The notes under the pieces were generated by a model. It was given only the letters and a program-made list of their open reading frames with translations, searched no databases and was not told the DNA's origin. Shown here one piece after another: positions 7,390-15,595 of a DNA stretch of 64,000 nucleotides. The translations under genes were made by a program, and so were the position numbers. This DNA comes from Oleiagrimonas sp964566965. GTDB lineage: Bacteria; Pseudomonadota; Gammaproteobacteria; Xanthomonadales; Rhodanobacteraceae. Where the stretch lies: positions 1-64,000 of the forward strand of contig CAZMKO010000001.1 of NCBI GenBank assembly GCA_964566965.1, given 5' to 3'. Within the stretch, counting starts at the first letter, position 1. Each line of letters starts with the position of its first letter.

Positions 7390-9765
7390 TCAGTGCGCCC
7401 GGCCGGACGCGGCCGTGCTCATCGAGTAGGGCCGCGCCCGCGTAGCAGTCGCCCATTCCCGGTTCGGCGTCGCCTGCATCACGAAATGCAGCTCGCCGCC
7501 GGCCATGATTTCCTCGTGACCCAGCCAGCTGCGCCGCAACGGCTTGCCGTTCAGACGCACCTCGCCGACGTAGGGATGGTCCACATCCAGGTGCTCGGCG
7601 ACCACCGTGAAACGATGTCCGTTGGGCAGATGCATCACCGCACGGCGCACGAACGGACGGCCGATCACGTACTGGTTGCTGGCCGGCGCCACCGGATAGA
7701 AACCCAGCGCCGTGAACACGTACCAGGCCGACATCTGGCCCAGGTCGTCGTTGCCGGGCAACCCGTCGGCACCGCTGCCGTACTGGGTCTGCATGATCTG
7801 CGTGAGCCGGCGCTGGGTCTTCCACGGCGCGCCCGCGTAATCGTAGAGGTAGGCGATGTGCTGACTGGGCTCGTTGCCCTGGGCGTAATAGCCGATCAGC
7901 CCGGAAATGTCCTCGACGTGGGCGAATGCCTTGGGGTCGACCTTGGTGTCGAACACGGCGTCGATCTTGCGCATGAATTTGTCATCGCCGCCAAGAGCCT
8001 CGATCAGCGCCGCGGTGTCCTGCGGCACGTACCAGGAATACTCCCAGGCGTTGCCCTCGGTGTAGTCGCTGCCGTAGCCGACGGCCGCCGGGTCGAACGG
8101 AGTACGGAAACTGCCGTCGGATTTGCGCGCGCGCACGAAGCCGGTGTCCGGATCGAACACGTTGCGCCAGTTGCCGGCACGGCGGCGGAAGCGATCGGCC
8201 ACGTCGTGACGCCCCATGGCCTCGGCCATGCGCGCGATGGTCCAGTCATCGAAGGCATATTCGACGGTCTTGGACGCGGCCTCCGGCTCCTTGTCGATGG
8301 GAACCCAGCCCTGCTTCATGTAATCGGCCAGGCCACCGTACGGCCCGTAGGTGGCGCTCGCCACCATGGCCTCGAGTGCCTTGTCGGCGTCGAAGCCGCG
8401 AAAACCCTTCATCCACGCATCGGCGATCACCGGCACGGCGTGGTAGCCGACCATGGTCCAGGTCTCCAGCCCCTGGTAGGCCCAGACCGGCAGGATGCCG
8501 AACGGACTGGCCTGCTGCGCGGCCAGCAGCGAGTTGACGAAATCGTTGACCCGCCGGGGCGGCTGCACGAAGGCCATCAGCGGCTGCTGGGCACGGTACA
8601 CGTCCCACAGTGACCAGGTCGAATAGAACGTGAAACCGTCGGCCTTGTGCACGGCATGATCGGGGCCGCGGTATTCGCCGTTGACGTCCATCGCGAGGTT
8701 CGGCGCGATCAACGCGTGGTACAGGGCGGTGTAGAAATTTTTGCGCACCCCGGGTGCCGCCTCGACCTCGATGGCGGACAACGCCTTTTCCCACATGCCA
8801 CGTGCCTGCGCGCGTTGCGCGTCGAAATCCCAGCCTTTGCCGGCGGCATCCAGGTTGGCGACGGCGTTGTCGGCGCTGACGGTGGAAAGGGCCACCTTCA
8901 CCCGCAACGGCTTTTCCAGCTTGCCGAACTCGAACACCCCCTCAAGCTGGCGGCCGGCGACGGCATCCACGCCATCGGGGTGGCGGTCCGGTCCCTTGAA
9001 GCCGTTGTAGACGATGTGCTCCTCGCGGTTGCGCAACTGATGGCGGCGCATCGGCTGCGAAAAGCGCATGGCGAAATAAAGTTGTCGGCCCGGCGCCCAA
9101 CCACGCGTCTCACGGTAGCCGGTGACCGTGCCGTCGGCGCGCACGCGCAACCGCGCCCACGACACCTTGCCCTCGTAGTCGTAGATGCTGGGGCGCAAAT
9201 CCAGCAGCACGTGCGCATCCTTGCCCTCGGGGAAGCGGTAGCGATGCCAGCCGACGCGCTCGCCCGTGGTCAGCTCCGCGCGCACGCCGCTGGTGTCAAG
9301 CGTTACGGCGTAATAGCCCGGCTGCGCGACCTCGGTGTCGTGGCTGAAGGCGGAACGGTAGCCGCTGCCCGGCTTGGCCGGATCACCCGGGTCCCACTGG
9401 ATTTTTCCGGTGCCCGGCATCAGGAGCACGTCGCCCAGGTCCGAGTGGCCGCTGCCGGAAAAATGCGTCTCGGAGAAGCCCAGGATGCTTTGGTCGTCGT
9501 GGCGATAGCCGGCGGCCCAGTCGTAGCCCTTGTGGAAATCCGGCATGGCCGTGTCCGGGCTGAGCTGGATCATCCCGAACGGCACAGTGGCCCCCGGAAA
9601 GGTGTGGCCGTCGCCACCGGTACCGATCATCGGATCGACCTGCTGCCAGGCATCGGTCGCGTCGGCGGCGGCAACCGTTGGCGGCGGCAGCACCAGGGTC
9701 AGGACGGACAACGCCATGGCCAGCACGGTGCGAGGACGGGAGCGGAATCGGGGAATGGGAAACAT
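7390..9765 (-). CDS. GH92 family alpha-mannosidase, exported
   Basis: Glycoside hydrolase family 92 enzyme of 791 residues; the family consists of calcium-dependent exo-alpha-mannosidases that trim mannose from N-glycans and mannans. An N-terminal signal peptide (AMALSVLTLVLPPPTVAAA) points to the periplasm or beyond. Family hallmarks are the N-terminal DPMIGTGGDGHTFPGATVPF, ETHFSGSGHSDLGDVLLMPG, GNAWEYSWYVPQD and the C-terminal GNDDLGQMSAWYVFTALGFYP. The length is typical. It is divergent from the LacI-type regulator, permease, kinase and AGE isomerase, so all five genes likely form one mannose-release and catabolism locus. Linkage specificity (alpha-1,2, -1,3, -1,4 or -1,6) cannot be judged. 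A candidate operator lies 7-20 bases before its start codon. Confidence 0.92.
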   Translation of the reverse strand: MFPIPRFRSRPRTVLAMALSVLTLVLPPPTVAAADATDAWQQVDPMIGTGGDGHTFPGATVPFGMIQLSPDTAMPDFHKGYDWAAGYRHDDQSILGFSETHFSGSGHSDLGDVLLMPGTGKIQWDPGDPAKPGSGYRSAFSHDTEVAQPGYYAVTLDTSGVRAELTTGERVGWHRYRFPEGKDAHVLLDLRPSIYDYEGKVSWARLRVRADGTVTGYRETRGWAPGRQLYFAMRFSQPMRRHQLRNREEHIVYNGFKGPDRHPDGVDAVAGRQLEGVFEFGKLEKPLRVKVALSTVSADNAVANLDAAGKGWDFDAQRAQARGMWEKALSAIEVEAAPGVRKNFYTALYHALIAPNLAMDVNGEYRGPDHAVHKADGFTFYSTWSLWDVYRAQQPLMAFVQPPRRVNDFVNSLLAAQQASPFGILPVWAYQGLETWTMVGYHAVPVIADAWMKGFRGFDADKALEAMVASATYGPYGGLADYMKQGWVPIDKEPEAASKTVEYAFDDWTIARMAEAMGRHDVADRFRRRAGNWRNVFDPDTGFVRARKSDGSFRTPFDPAAVGYGSDYTEGNAWEYSWYVPQDTAALIEALGGDDKFMRKIDAVFDTKVDPKAFAHVEDISGLIGYYAQGNEPSQHIAYLYDYAGAPWKTQRRLTQIMQTQYGSGADGLPGNDDLGQMSAWYVFTALGFYPVAPASNQYVIGRPFVRRAVMHLPNGHRFTVVAEHLDVDHPYVGEVRLNGKPLRRSWLGHEEIMAGGELHFVMQATPNREWATATRARPYSMSTAASGRAH

Positions 9766-9771
9766 GGGCTT

Positions 9772-9785
9772 TTGGATCGTTCCAA
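9772..9785. promoter_or_regulatory. Candidate LacI-family operator
   Basis: A 14-bp near-perfect inverted repeat, TTGGATCGTTCCAA, has the central CG that is typical of LacI/GalR-family operators. It lies in the intergenic region between the divergent mannosidase and regulator genes. A GATAAT hexamer read on the minus strand (9785-9790) overlaps its edge, so a bound repressor would block mannosidase transcription. That the neighbouring regulator binds it is inferred. Confidence 0.55.
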
Positions 9786-9886
9786 TTATCCGCTAACCTA
9801 GCATGTGGCAGGCGGCGGTGCACATGTCGGACGTACCGGGCCGCCATCATCATTGTCACGCACCGTTTCACCCTGCGAGGAGCCCC

Positions 9887-10903
9887 ATGCAACGTCGCGT
9901 CACCATCGAGGACATCGCCCGCGGCTGCGGGGTGTCGCGCGCCACGGTGTCGCTGGTATTGCGTGGCAGCCCGCTGCCCGCCGAAGCCACGCGTCAGCGG
10001 GTGCAAGCGGAGATCGAGCGCCAGGGGTATGTCTACAATCGCGCCGCCGCGAACCTGCGCCAGCGCACCTCCTCCAGCGTCGCCCTGGTCGTCAACGACC
10101 TGGCCAACCCCTATTTCGCCGAATTCGCGGTCGGCGTGGACGAGGCGCTGGGCGCCGGCGGCTACGTCACCCTGCTGGGCAGCACCATCGAATCGCCGGC
10201 GCGCCAGCAACGCGTGCTCGGGTCGCTGCTGGAACATGCGCCGGCAGGCATCATCCTGTCCCCGGCCGAGGGCAGCGACGGCGCGCGCCTGCAGGCACTG
10301 ATCGGGACGCGCACGCCGTGGCTGGTTTTCAACCGCGAACTGGCCGACGCGCAGGCCGACTATCTGGCCCTGGACAACCGCCACGGCGCCCGCCAGGCCA
10401 CCCGCCACCTGCTCGAACTCGGGCATCGGCGCATCGCCTTTTTCGGCGGCCACACCAGCTCCAGTTCCTGCCGCGAACGACGCCAGGGCCACGCCGACGC
10501 CATGGCCGAGGCCGGCATCGAGGTACCCGACGCCTGGCTGGTGGAAACCGCATCGAACCGCCTGGATGCCGCCAACCGCACGCCGGCGCTGTTCGAGACC
10601 GCGCCGGCCCCCACTGCCGCGGTCTGCTACAACGACGCGGTGGCGCTGGGACTGATGCTGGGCCTGGCGGCCCAGGGCCTGCGCCCGGGGCCGGATTTCG
10701 CGGTCACCGGCTTCGACGACATTCCCGAGGCCGGCGTCAGTTTTCCACCCCTGACCACGCTGGCTACCGATCCGCGCGCACGCGGACGCGACGCGGCATC
10801 GCGCCTGCTCGAACGCATCCGCGACCCGGCGATCGCGCCACGCCATCTGGTCGCGCCCGCACGCCTGGTGATCCGGGCCAGCACCGCCGCCCCGGCATCG
10901 TGA
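9887..10903 (+). CDS. LacI-family transcriptional regulator
   Basis: Sugar-responsive repressor of 338 residues. The N-terminal helix-turn-helix is VTIEDIARGCGVSRATVSLVLRG, with hinge-helix RQRTSSSVALVVNDLANPYFAE leading into a periplasmic-binding-protein-like sensor domain (GFDDIPEAGVSFPPLTTL near the C-terminus). Start chosen at ATG 9887 with CGAGGAG about five bases upstream. It is divergent from the GH92 mannosidase and heads the permease-kinase-isomerase set (40-base gap, then overlaps). It most likely represses these genes until mannose or a manno-oligosaccharide is present; the effector is inferred from context only. Confidence 0.9.
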   Translation: MQRRVTIEDIARGCGVSRATVSLVLRGSPLPAEATRQRVQAEIERQGYVYNRAAANLRQRTSSSVALVVNDLANPYFAEFAVGVDEALGAGGYVTLLGSTIESPARQQRVLGSLLEHAPAGIILSPAEGSDGARLQALIGTRTPWLVFNRELADAQADYLALDNRHGARQATRHLLELGHRRIAFFGGHTSSSSCRERRQGHADAMAEAGIEVPDAWLVETASNRLDAANRTPALFETAPAPTAAVCYNDAVALGLMLGLAAQGLRPGPDFAVTGFDDIPEAGVSFPPLTTLATDPRARGRDAASRLLERIRDPAIAPRHLVAPARLVIRASTAAPAS

Positions 10904-10943
10904 ACCGTTCCGCCATCCCGCCACTGACGCAGGTCCCGCCCGC

Positions 10944-12197
10944 ATGAACCACACTCGTGTCGCCAGCACCCGCACCGCCCTGATCGTCGTCAACGCCGTG
11001 TTCCTGATGTGGGGACTGATGACCGTTCTCAACGATGTGCTGATCCCGCATCTCAAGGCCCTTTTCACGCTGAACTACGCGCAGGCGATGCTGGTCCAGT
11101 TCACGTTCTTCGGTGCCTACTTCATCATGTCGGTGCCCTGCGGCGCGGTGCTCAACCGGGTCGGCTACCGCGCCACCATCATCCTCGGCCTGCTGGTCAC
11201 GGCGCTCGGCGCGCTGCTGTTCCTGCCGGCGGCCAACATGACCTCGTACCCGGTGTTCCTGCTGGCCTTCTTCATCATGGCCACCGGCATCACCGGGCTG
11301 CAGGTGGCCGCCAACCCGTATGTCAGCCTGCTCGGCGAGGAACGCCTGGCGTCCAGCCGCCTGAACCTGGCGCAGATGTTCAACTCGCTGGGCACGGTCA
11401 TCGGCCCCTACGTGATCGGCCCGCTGATCCTCACCGGCACCACCCTGGCGGCGACCGCGGTGGCACAGATGCCGGCCGCGCAGCAGGTGGCCTATCGCCT
11501 GGCGCAGGCGCGCCTGGTGCAGGGACCCTACCTGGTACTGGCCGGCGTGCTGGTGCTGATCGCGTTGGCCATCCACTGGTTCCGCCTGCCCTCGCTGAAG
11601 GCCGACACCGACCACACGCCGGAGCGCCGGCACGGGTTCCTGGACGCCCTGCGCCACCGGCACGTGGCCCTGGGCGTGGTGGCGATCTTCGTGTACGTCG
11701 GCGCCGAGGTCAGCATCGGCAGTTTCCTGATCAACTACATCGCGCTGCCCGACATCGGCGGCATCAGCGAGGCGGCCGCCACGCGCTACGTGGCACTGTA
11801 CTGGGGCGGCGCGATGGCGGGCCGATTCGTGGGCTGGCTGCTGATGAAACGCATCGACCCGCGCCGCATGCTGGCCGCCTTCGCCCTGGTGGCCGCGTTG
11901 CTGGTGGTGACCACCATGTCCACACACGGCACGCCGGCGGTGGCCAGCGTGGTCGCCATCGGCCTGTTCAATTCGGTGATGTTCCCGACCATTTTCACCC
12001 TCGGCATCGAAAAAATGGGCCCCCTGACCGGGCGCGCTTCCAGCCTGATGATCATGGGCATCGTCGGCGGCGCGCTGATCCCGCCGGCACAGGGGCTGCT
12101 GGCCGACCATGTCGGGGTGCAGGCATCGTTCGTGCTGCCGCTGGCCTGCTACGCCTACATCCTCTTCTACGGCCTCAAGGGATCGCACACGGCATGA
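10944..12197 (+). CDS. FucP/GluP-type MFS sugar permease
   Basis: Inner-membrane sugar:proton symporter of 417 residues with about 12 membrane segments. The family signature regions LMWGLMTVLNDVLIPHLKAL and MATGITGLQVAANPYVSLLG match the FHS (fucose/glucose/galactose) branch of the major facilitator superfamily. A central cytoplasmic loop (LPSLKADTDHTPERRHG) separates the two halves. It overlaps the next gene by 4 bases (ATGA), so the two are translationally coupled. In this locus the likely substrate is mannose released by the GH92 enzyme; glucose or fructose cannot be excluded. The two acidic/asparagine positions that decide specificity in FucP were not assessed. Confidence 0.88.
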   Translation: MNHTRVASTRTALIVVNAVFLMWGLMTVLNDVLIPHLKALFTLNYAQAMLVQFTFFGAYFIMSVPCGAVLNRVGYRATIILGLLVTALGALLFLPAANMTSYPVFLLAFFIMATGITGLQVAANPYVSLLGEERLASSRLNLAQMFNSLGTVIGPYVIGPLILTGTTLAATAVAQMPAAQQVAYRLAQARLVQGPYLVLAGVLVLIALAIHWFRLPSLKADTDHTPERRHGFLDALRHRHVALGVVAIFVYVGAEVSIGSFLINYIALPDIGGISEAAATRYVALYWGGAMAGRFVGWLLMKRIDPRRMLAAFALVAALLVVTTMSTHGTPAVASVVAIGLFNSVMFPTIFTLGIEKMGPLTGRASSLMIMGIVGGALIPPAQGLLADHVGVQASFVLPLACYAYILFYGLKGSHTA

Positions 12198-13174
12198 AAC
12201 ACGGCATCGTCACGTTCGGTGAAGCATTGATCGACTTCCACGCCGAACCCCGTCCCGGCCACGACACGCCGGCCTTCGTTCCCCACCCCGGTGGTGCCCC
12301 CGCCAACGTCGCCGTGGCCGTGACCCGGCTGGGCCGACGCGCCACCTTCGCGGGCATGCTCGGCGCGGACATGTTCGGCGACATGTTGCTGCACGCGCTG
12401 CGCGAGGCCGATGTGGACGTCGGCGCGATACGGCGTACCGATGCGGCCAACACGGCGCTGGCCTTCGTGGCGCTGGATGCCCGCGGCGAGCGCAGTTTCA
12501 GCTTCTACCGCCCACCCGCGGCCGATTTGCTGTTCCGCCGCACCGACTTCGCTCCCGACCTGCTGGATTCGGCGGCGATCTTCCACGCCGGGTCCTGCAG
12601 CCTGACCGAAGCCGACATCGCCGAAACCACCCTGGCCGGCATGCGTCTGGCGCGGTCGGCCGGCGCCCTGGTCAGTTTCGACATGAACCTGCGTCCGGCG
12701 CTGTGGCCACGCGACGTCCAACCGGCATCGCGTCTCTGGAAGGCGCTGGCACTGGCCCACCTGGTGAAACTGAGTGCCGAGGAAATGACCTTCCTGGGCC
12801 GGGATGCCGGTGGCGACGCGGCGGCCCGCGCGCGTCTCTGGCAAGGCGGCACACGGATTCTGGTGGTCACCGACGGCGACGCCCCGTTGACCTGGTTCAC
12901 CCCGCACGCGCAGGGCACGTTGCCGGTGTACGCGGTTCCGGCACGCGACAGCACCGGCGCCGGCGACGCCTTCGTCGGCGGCCTTCTGCACGGCCTGGCC
13001 GAACAGGCGCTCGGTCCGGACGACCTCGAGGCGTTGATGCGCGACGCCCCACGCCGCGACACATGGCTGCGTTTCGCCGCGGCCTGCGGCGCCCTGGCCG
13101 TCACCCGCACCGGTTCGTTCAGCGCCATGCCGGACCGCGCCACCGTCCTGGACTTCCTGGAGCAGCACGCATGA
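12194..13174 (+). CDS. PfkB-family carbohydrate kinase (likely fructokinase)
   Basis: Ribokinase/PfkB fold sugar kinase of 326 residues. The N-terminal signature is FGEALIDF followed by PGGAPANVAVAVTRLG; the C-terminal signature DSTGAGDAFVGGLLHGL (about 252-268) holds the catalytic Asp and anion hole. FDMNLRPALW is typical of fructokinases. It overlaps the permease before it and the AGE isomerase after it by 4 bases each. If the isomerase converts mannose to fructose, this enzyme would make fructose 6-phosphate and feed glycolysis. A mannokinase role is possible but less usual for the PfkB family. Confidence 0.85.
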   Translation: MKHGIVTFGEALIDFHAEPRPGHDTPAFVPHPGGAPANVAVAVTRLGRRATFAGMLGADMFGDMLLHALREADVDVGAIRRTDAANTALAFVALDARGERSFSFYRPPAADLLFRRTDFAPDLLDSAAIFHAGSCSLTEADIAETTLAGMRLARSAGALVSFDMNLRPALWPRDVQPASRLWKALALAHLVKLSAEEMTFLGRDAGGDAAARARLWQGGTRILVVTDGDAPLTWFTPHAQGTLPVYAVPARDSTGAGDAFVGGLLHGLAEQALGPDDLEALMRDAPRRDTWLRFAAACGALAVTRTGSFSAMPDRATVLDFLEQHA

Positions 13175-14358
13175 ACGACTTCCCCGATTTCCGCTCGCCC
13201 GACTTCCTGCGCCGCCACATCCGCGACATCATGGACTTCTACCATCCGCGATGCCTGGATCCGGTTGGCGGATGCTTCCACTACTTCAAGGATGACGGTC
13301 GCATCTACGACCGCCACCACCGCCACCTGGTCAGCAGCGCGCGCTTCGTGTTCGATTACGCCACCGCCGCGCGCCGCTTCGGCGACCGCGACTACCTCGA
13401 CGCCGCGCGCCATTGCCTGGACTTTCTGCGCCGCGCCCATCGCAACCCGGACACCGGAGGCTATGCCTGGACCCTGCGCGACGGCAAGCCCGAGGACACC
13501 ACCAACCACTGCTACGGTCTGGCGTTCGTGATGGTCGCCTGCGCCAGCGCCGTCCGTGCCGGCATCGCCGAGGCGGCCGCGTGGATGGCCGAAACGCACG
13601 ACCTTCTGGAACACCGCTTCTGGGATGCCGACGCCGGCCTGTACCGCGACGAGGCCGACGCCACGTGGCACGTCGGCCCGTACCGCGGGCAAAACGCCAA
13701 CATGCACATGTGCGAGGCCATGCTGGCGGCCTTCGACGCCAGCGGCGAGCGCCACTACCTGGATCGCGCCCTGCTGCTGGCCGACCACATGACCCGGCGC
13801 CAGGCCGGGCTCACCGACGAGCATCTGGTCTGGGAGCATTACCACGCCGACTGGCGCATCGACTGGGACTACAACCGCGACAACCCCCGGCACCTGTTCC
13901 GTCCCTGGGGATTCCAGGTCGGCCACCAGACCGAGTGGGCCAAGCTGCTGATGATCCTGGCTCGCCATGTCGATGCCGACTGGCTGCTGCCCACCGCGCG
14001 CCACCTGTTCGACACCGCCGTGGCACGCGGATGGGATGAGGCCCATGGCGGCCTCGTGTACGGCCTCGACCCGGCCGGCGGCTTCTGCGACGACGACAAG
14101 TACTACTGGGTACAGGCCGAGTCGTTGACCGCCGCCGCGCTGCTTGCCGAACGCAGCGGCGAAGACGCCTACTGGCAATGGTACGAGCGTCTGTGGCAAT
14201 ACGCCTGGACACACTTCGTCGACCACCGGTACGGCGCCTGGTACCGCATCCTCACCCGCGACAACCGCAAGTACGACGACGAAAAAAGCCCGGCCGGCAA
14301 GACCGACTACCACACCATGGGCGCCTGCCACGAACTGCTCGACCAATTGGCACGCTGA
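13171..14358 (+). CDS. AGE-family sugar isomerase/epimerase (likely mannose isomerase)
   Basis: N-acylglucosamine 2-epimerase superfamily protein of 395 residues with the (alpha/alpha)6 barrel pattern. Conserved elements seen are GGCFHYFKDDGRIYD near the N-terminus, NRDNPRHLFRPWGFQVGHQTEWAKLL with one putative catalytic His, and TDYHTMGACHELLDQL with the second His at the C-terminus. The superfamily includes mannose isomerases (mannose to fructose), cellobiose 2-epimerases and GlcNAc 2-epimerases. Neighbouring mannosidase and fructokinase-like genes favour mannose isomerase. It is the last gene of the plus-strand operon and converges on the NUDIX gene. Confidence 0.82.
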   Translation: MNDFPDFRSPDFLRRHIRDIMDFYHPRCLDPVGGCFHYFKDDGRIYDRHHRHLVSSARFVFDYATAARRFGDRDYLDAARHCLDFLRRAHRNPDTGGYAWTLRDGKPEDTTNHCYGLAFVMVACASAVRAGIAEAAAWMAETHDLLEHRFWDADAGLYRDEADATWHVGPYRGQNANMHMCEAMLAAFDASGERHYLDRALLLADHMTRRQAGLTDEHLVWEHYHADWRIDWDYNRDNPRHLFRPWGFQVGHQTEWAKLLMILARHVDADWLLPTARHLFDTAVARGWDEAHGGLVYGLDPAGGFCDDDKYYWVQAESLTAAALLAERSGEDAYWQWYERLWQYAWTHFVDHRYGAWYRILTRDNRKYDDEKSPAGKTDYHTMGACHELLDQLAR

Positions 14359-14388
14359 CGCGGACGCGCGCGCCCGGCGGCACGCGCA

Positions 14389-14418
14389 GCAGGTGGGCGA
14401 TTTTTTCACACGCTCTCA
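14389..14418. repeat. 30-base repeat overlapping a stop codon
   Basis: These 30 bases are identical to 3512-3541. In both places the minus-strand reading begins with the TGA stop of a gene and continues GAGCGTGTGAAAAAATCGCC. The A/T run and the placement in a 57-base gap between convergent genes make a transcript-end role possible, but no strong stem is visible. Confidence 0.7.
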
Positions 14419-14841
14419 GAGCGTCGGAGGCGACAGGCGTGCCACGTAGGCCGGCAGGATGTGCGCGGCGCTGAGCGGTGCCACCGGTACCGGGTACGGT
14501 CCGGCCGCCGGCACCCATGCCAGCTCGGCGATTTCCGCCCGCGGCGACGGTCGCCCCGACACACGGCAACAAAATGCCATGGTACGCACGCGCCGTCCCG
14601 GCTCGTGCACGGCGTCGGCCTCGAACCGGCCCAGCTCGCGCGCGCCGGCCGCATCAAGGCGCACGCCCAGCTCCTCGTGCAATTCCCGCGCCAGCGTCTG
14701 CAGCGGCGTTTCATCCGGCTCGGGCTTGCCGCCGGGCTGGATGAACACTGCCGTCCCGCGCTTGCGCACCAGCAACACGGCGCCGGTGCCGTCATCGATC
14801 ACCGCGGCCACGGTACGGATGCATGCGGAAGTGTCATTCAT
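14416..14841 (-). CDS. NUDIX hydrolase
   Basis: Small NUDIX pyrophosphohydrolase of 141 residues. The NUDIX box fits the consensus GX5EX7REUXEEXGU exactly at residues 38-60 (Gly38, Glu44, Arg52-Glu53, Glu56-Glu57, Gly59). Enzymes of this kind hydrolyse nucleoside diphosphates linked to another group; the substrate cannot be predicted. Start chosen at MNDTSACIRTVAAV; upstream open frame is low-complexity and overlaps the ssb terminator. It ends on the 30-base repeat that converges with the mannose operon. Confidence 0.88.
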   Translation of the reverse strand: MNDTSACIRTVAAVIDDGTGAVLLVRKRGTAVFIQPGGKPEPDETPLQTLARELHEELGVRLDAAGARELGRFEADAVHEPGRRVRTMAFCCRVSGRPSPRAEIAELAWVPAAGPYPVPVAPLSAAHILPAYVARLSPPTL

Positions 14842-14870
14842 GATGGCGTCCGGCCGGAGCCTCTTCCGGC

Positions 14871-14910
14871 AAAAAACAAAACGGCGGGGTCGGCATCGCC
14901 AAACCCCGCC
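14871..14910 (-). terminator. Rho-independent terminator of ssb
   Basis: On the minus strand an 8-bp GC stem (GGCGGGGT/ACCCCGCC) is followed by the T-rich tract TTTTGTTTTTT. It starts 47 bases after the ssb stop codon and precedes the NUDIX gene. Confidence 0.85.
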
Positions 14911-14956
14911 GCCCATGCGCGCCGGGCGGTCGCCCGATGCGCGGGAAAAAGGTGGC

Positions 14957-15451
14957 TCAGAACGGAATGTCGTCGTCCTCGAAGCCGGCGTCGGGCGGGC
15001 CCGGTTGCGGCTGTGGCGCCGCCGGAGCGGGGCCACGCTGCGGAGCCGGCGCGCGTGCCGGAGCCGGTCCGCGGCTGTAACCGCCGCCGCCGCCATAGCC
15101 GCCGCCCTCGCCACCGGGACCGCCCAGCATCTGCATGTTGTTGGCGATGATGTCGGTGGAATAACGCTCGATGCCGTCCTTGCCGGTGTACTTGTCGGTG
15201 CGCAGCGAGCCCTCGATGTATACCTGCCGGCCCTTGCGCAGGTATTCCTGGCAGATCTCGGCCAGCTTGCCGAACACCTTCACGCGGTGCCACTCGGTGC
15301 GCTCCTGACGTTGGCCGGACTGTTTGTCCATCCACGATTCGGACGTGGCCAGGCTCAGTGTGCACACGGGAGTGCCGCTGCCGGTGTAGCGGGTGTCGGG
15401 ATCGGCGCCGAGGTTGCCGATCAGGATGACTTTGTTGACGCCTCGTGCCAT
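14957..15451 (-). CDS. ssb: Single-stranded DNA-binding protein
   Basis: Protects single-stranded DNA and recruits replication and repair proteins. The OB-fold covers about residues 1-110 (MARGVNKVILIGNLGADPDT, WMDKQSGQRQERTEWHRV, YLRKGRQVYIEGSLRTDKY). A Gly/Pro/Ala-rich linker follows, and the acidic tip ends DDDIPF, the interaction peptide for RecQ, PriA, Exo I and others. Length 164 is normal for proteobacterial SSB. It has its own terminator. The next gene on the same strand upstream is an MFS transporter 144 bases away. Confidence 0.97.
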   Translation of the reverse strand: MARGVNKVILIGNLGADPDTRYTGSGTPVCTLSLATSESWMDKQSGQRQERTEWHRVKVFGKLAEICQEYLRKGRQVYIEGSLRTDKYTGKDGIERYSTDIIANNMQMLGGPGGEGGGYGGGGGYSRGPAPARAPAPQRGPAPAAPQPQPGPPDAGFEDDDIPF

Positions 15452-15595
15452 GGGTGCTGTCCCCGGTTCTGATACTGCAAAAGATGCAGCGATCGTAGCA
15501 TAGCCGCCGCGTCATCCTGCAGTGGCGCGACGCCCGTTCACGGGTCGGAATTTGTCGATCCGGCGCGTCATCCACCCCCCCACGCCGTCGCGCCG

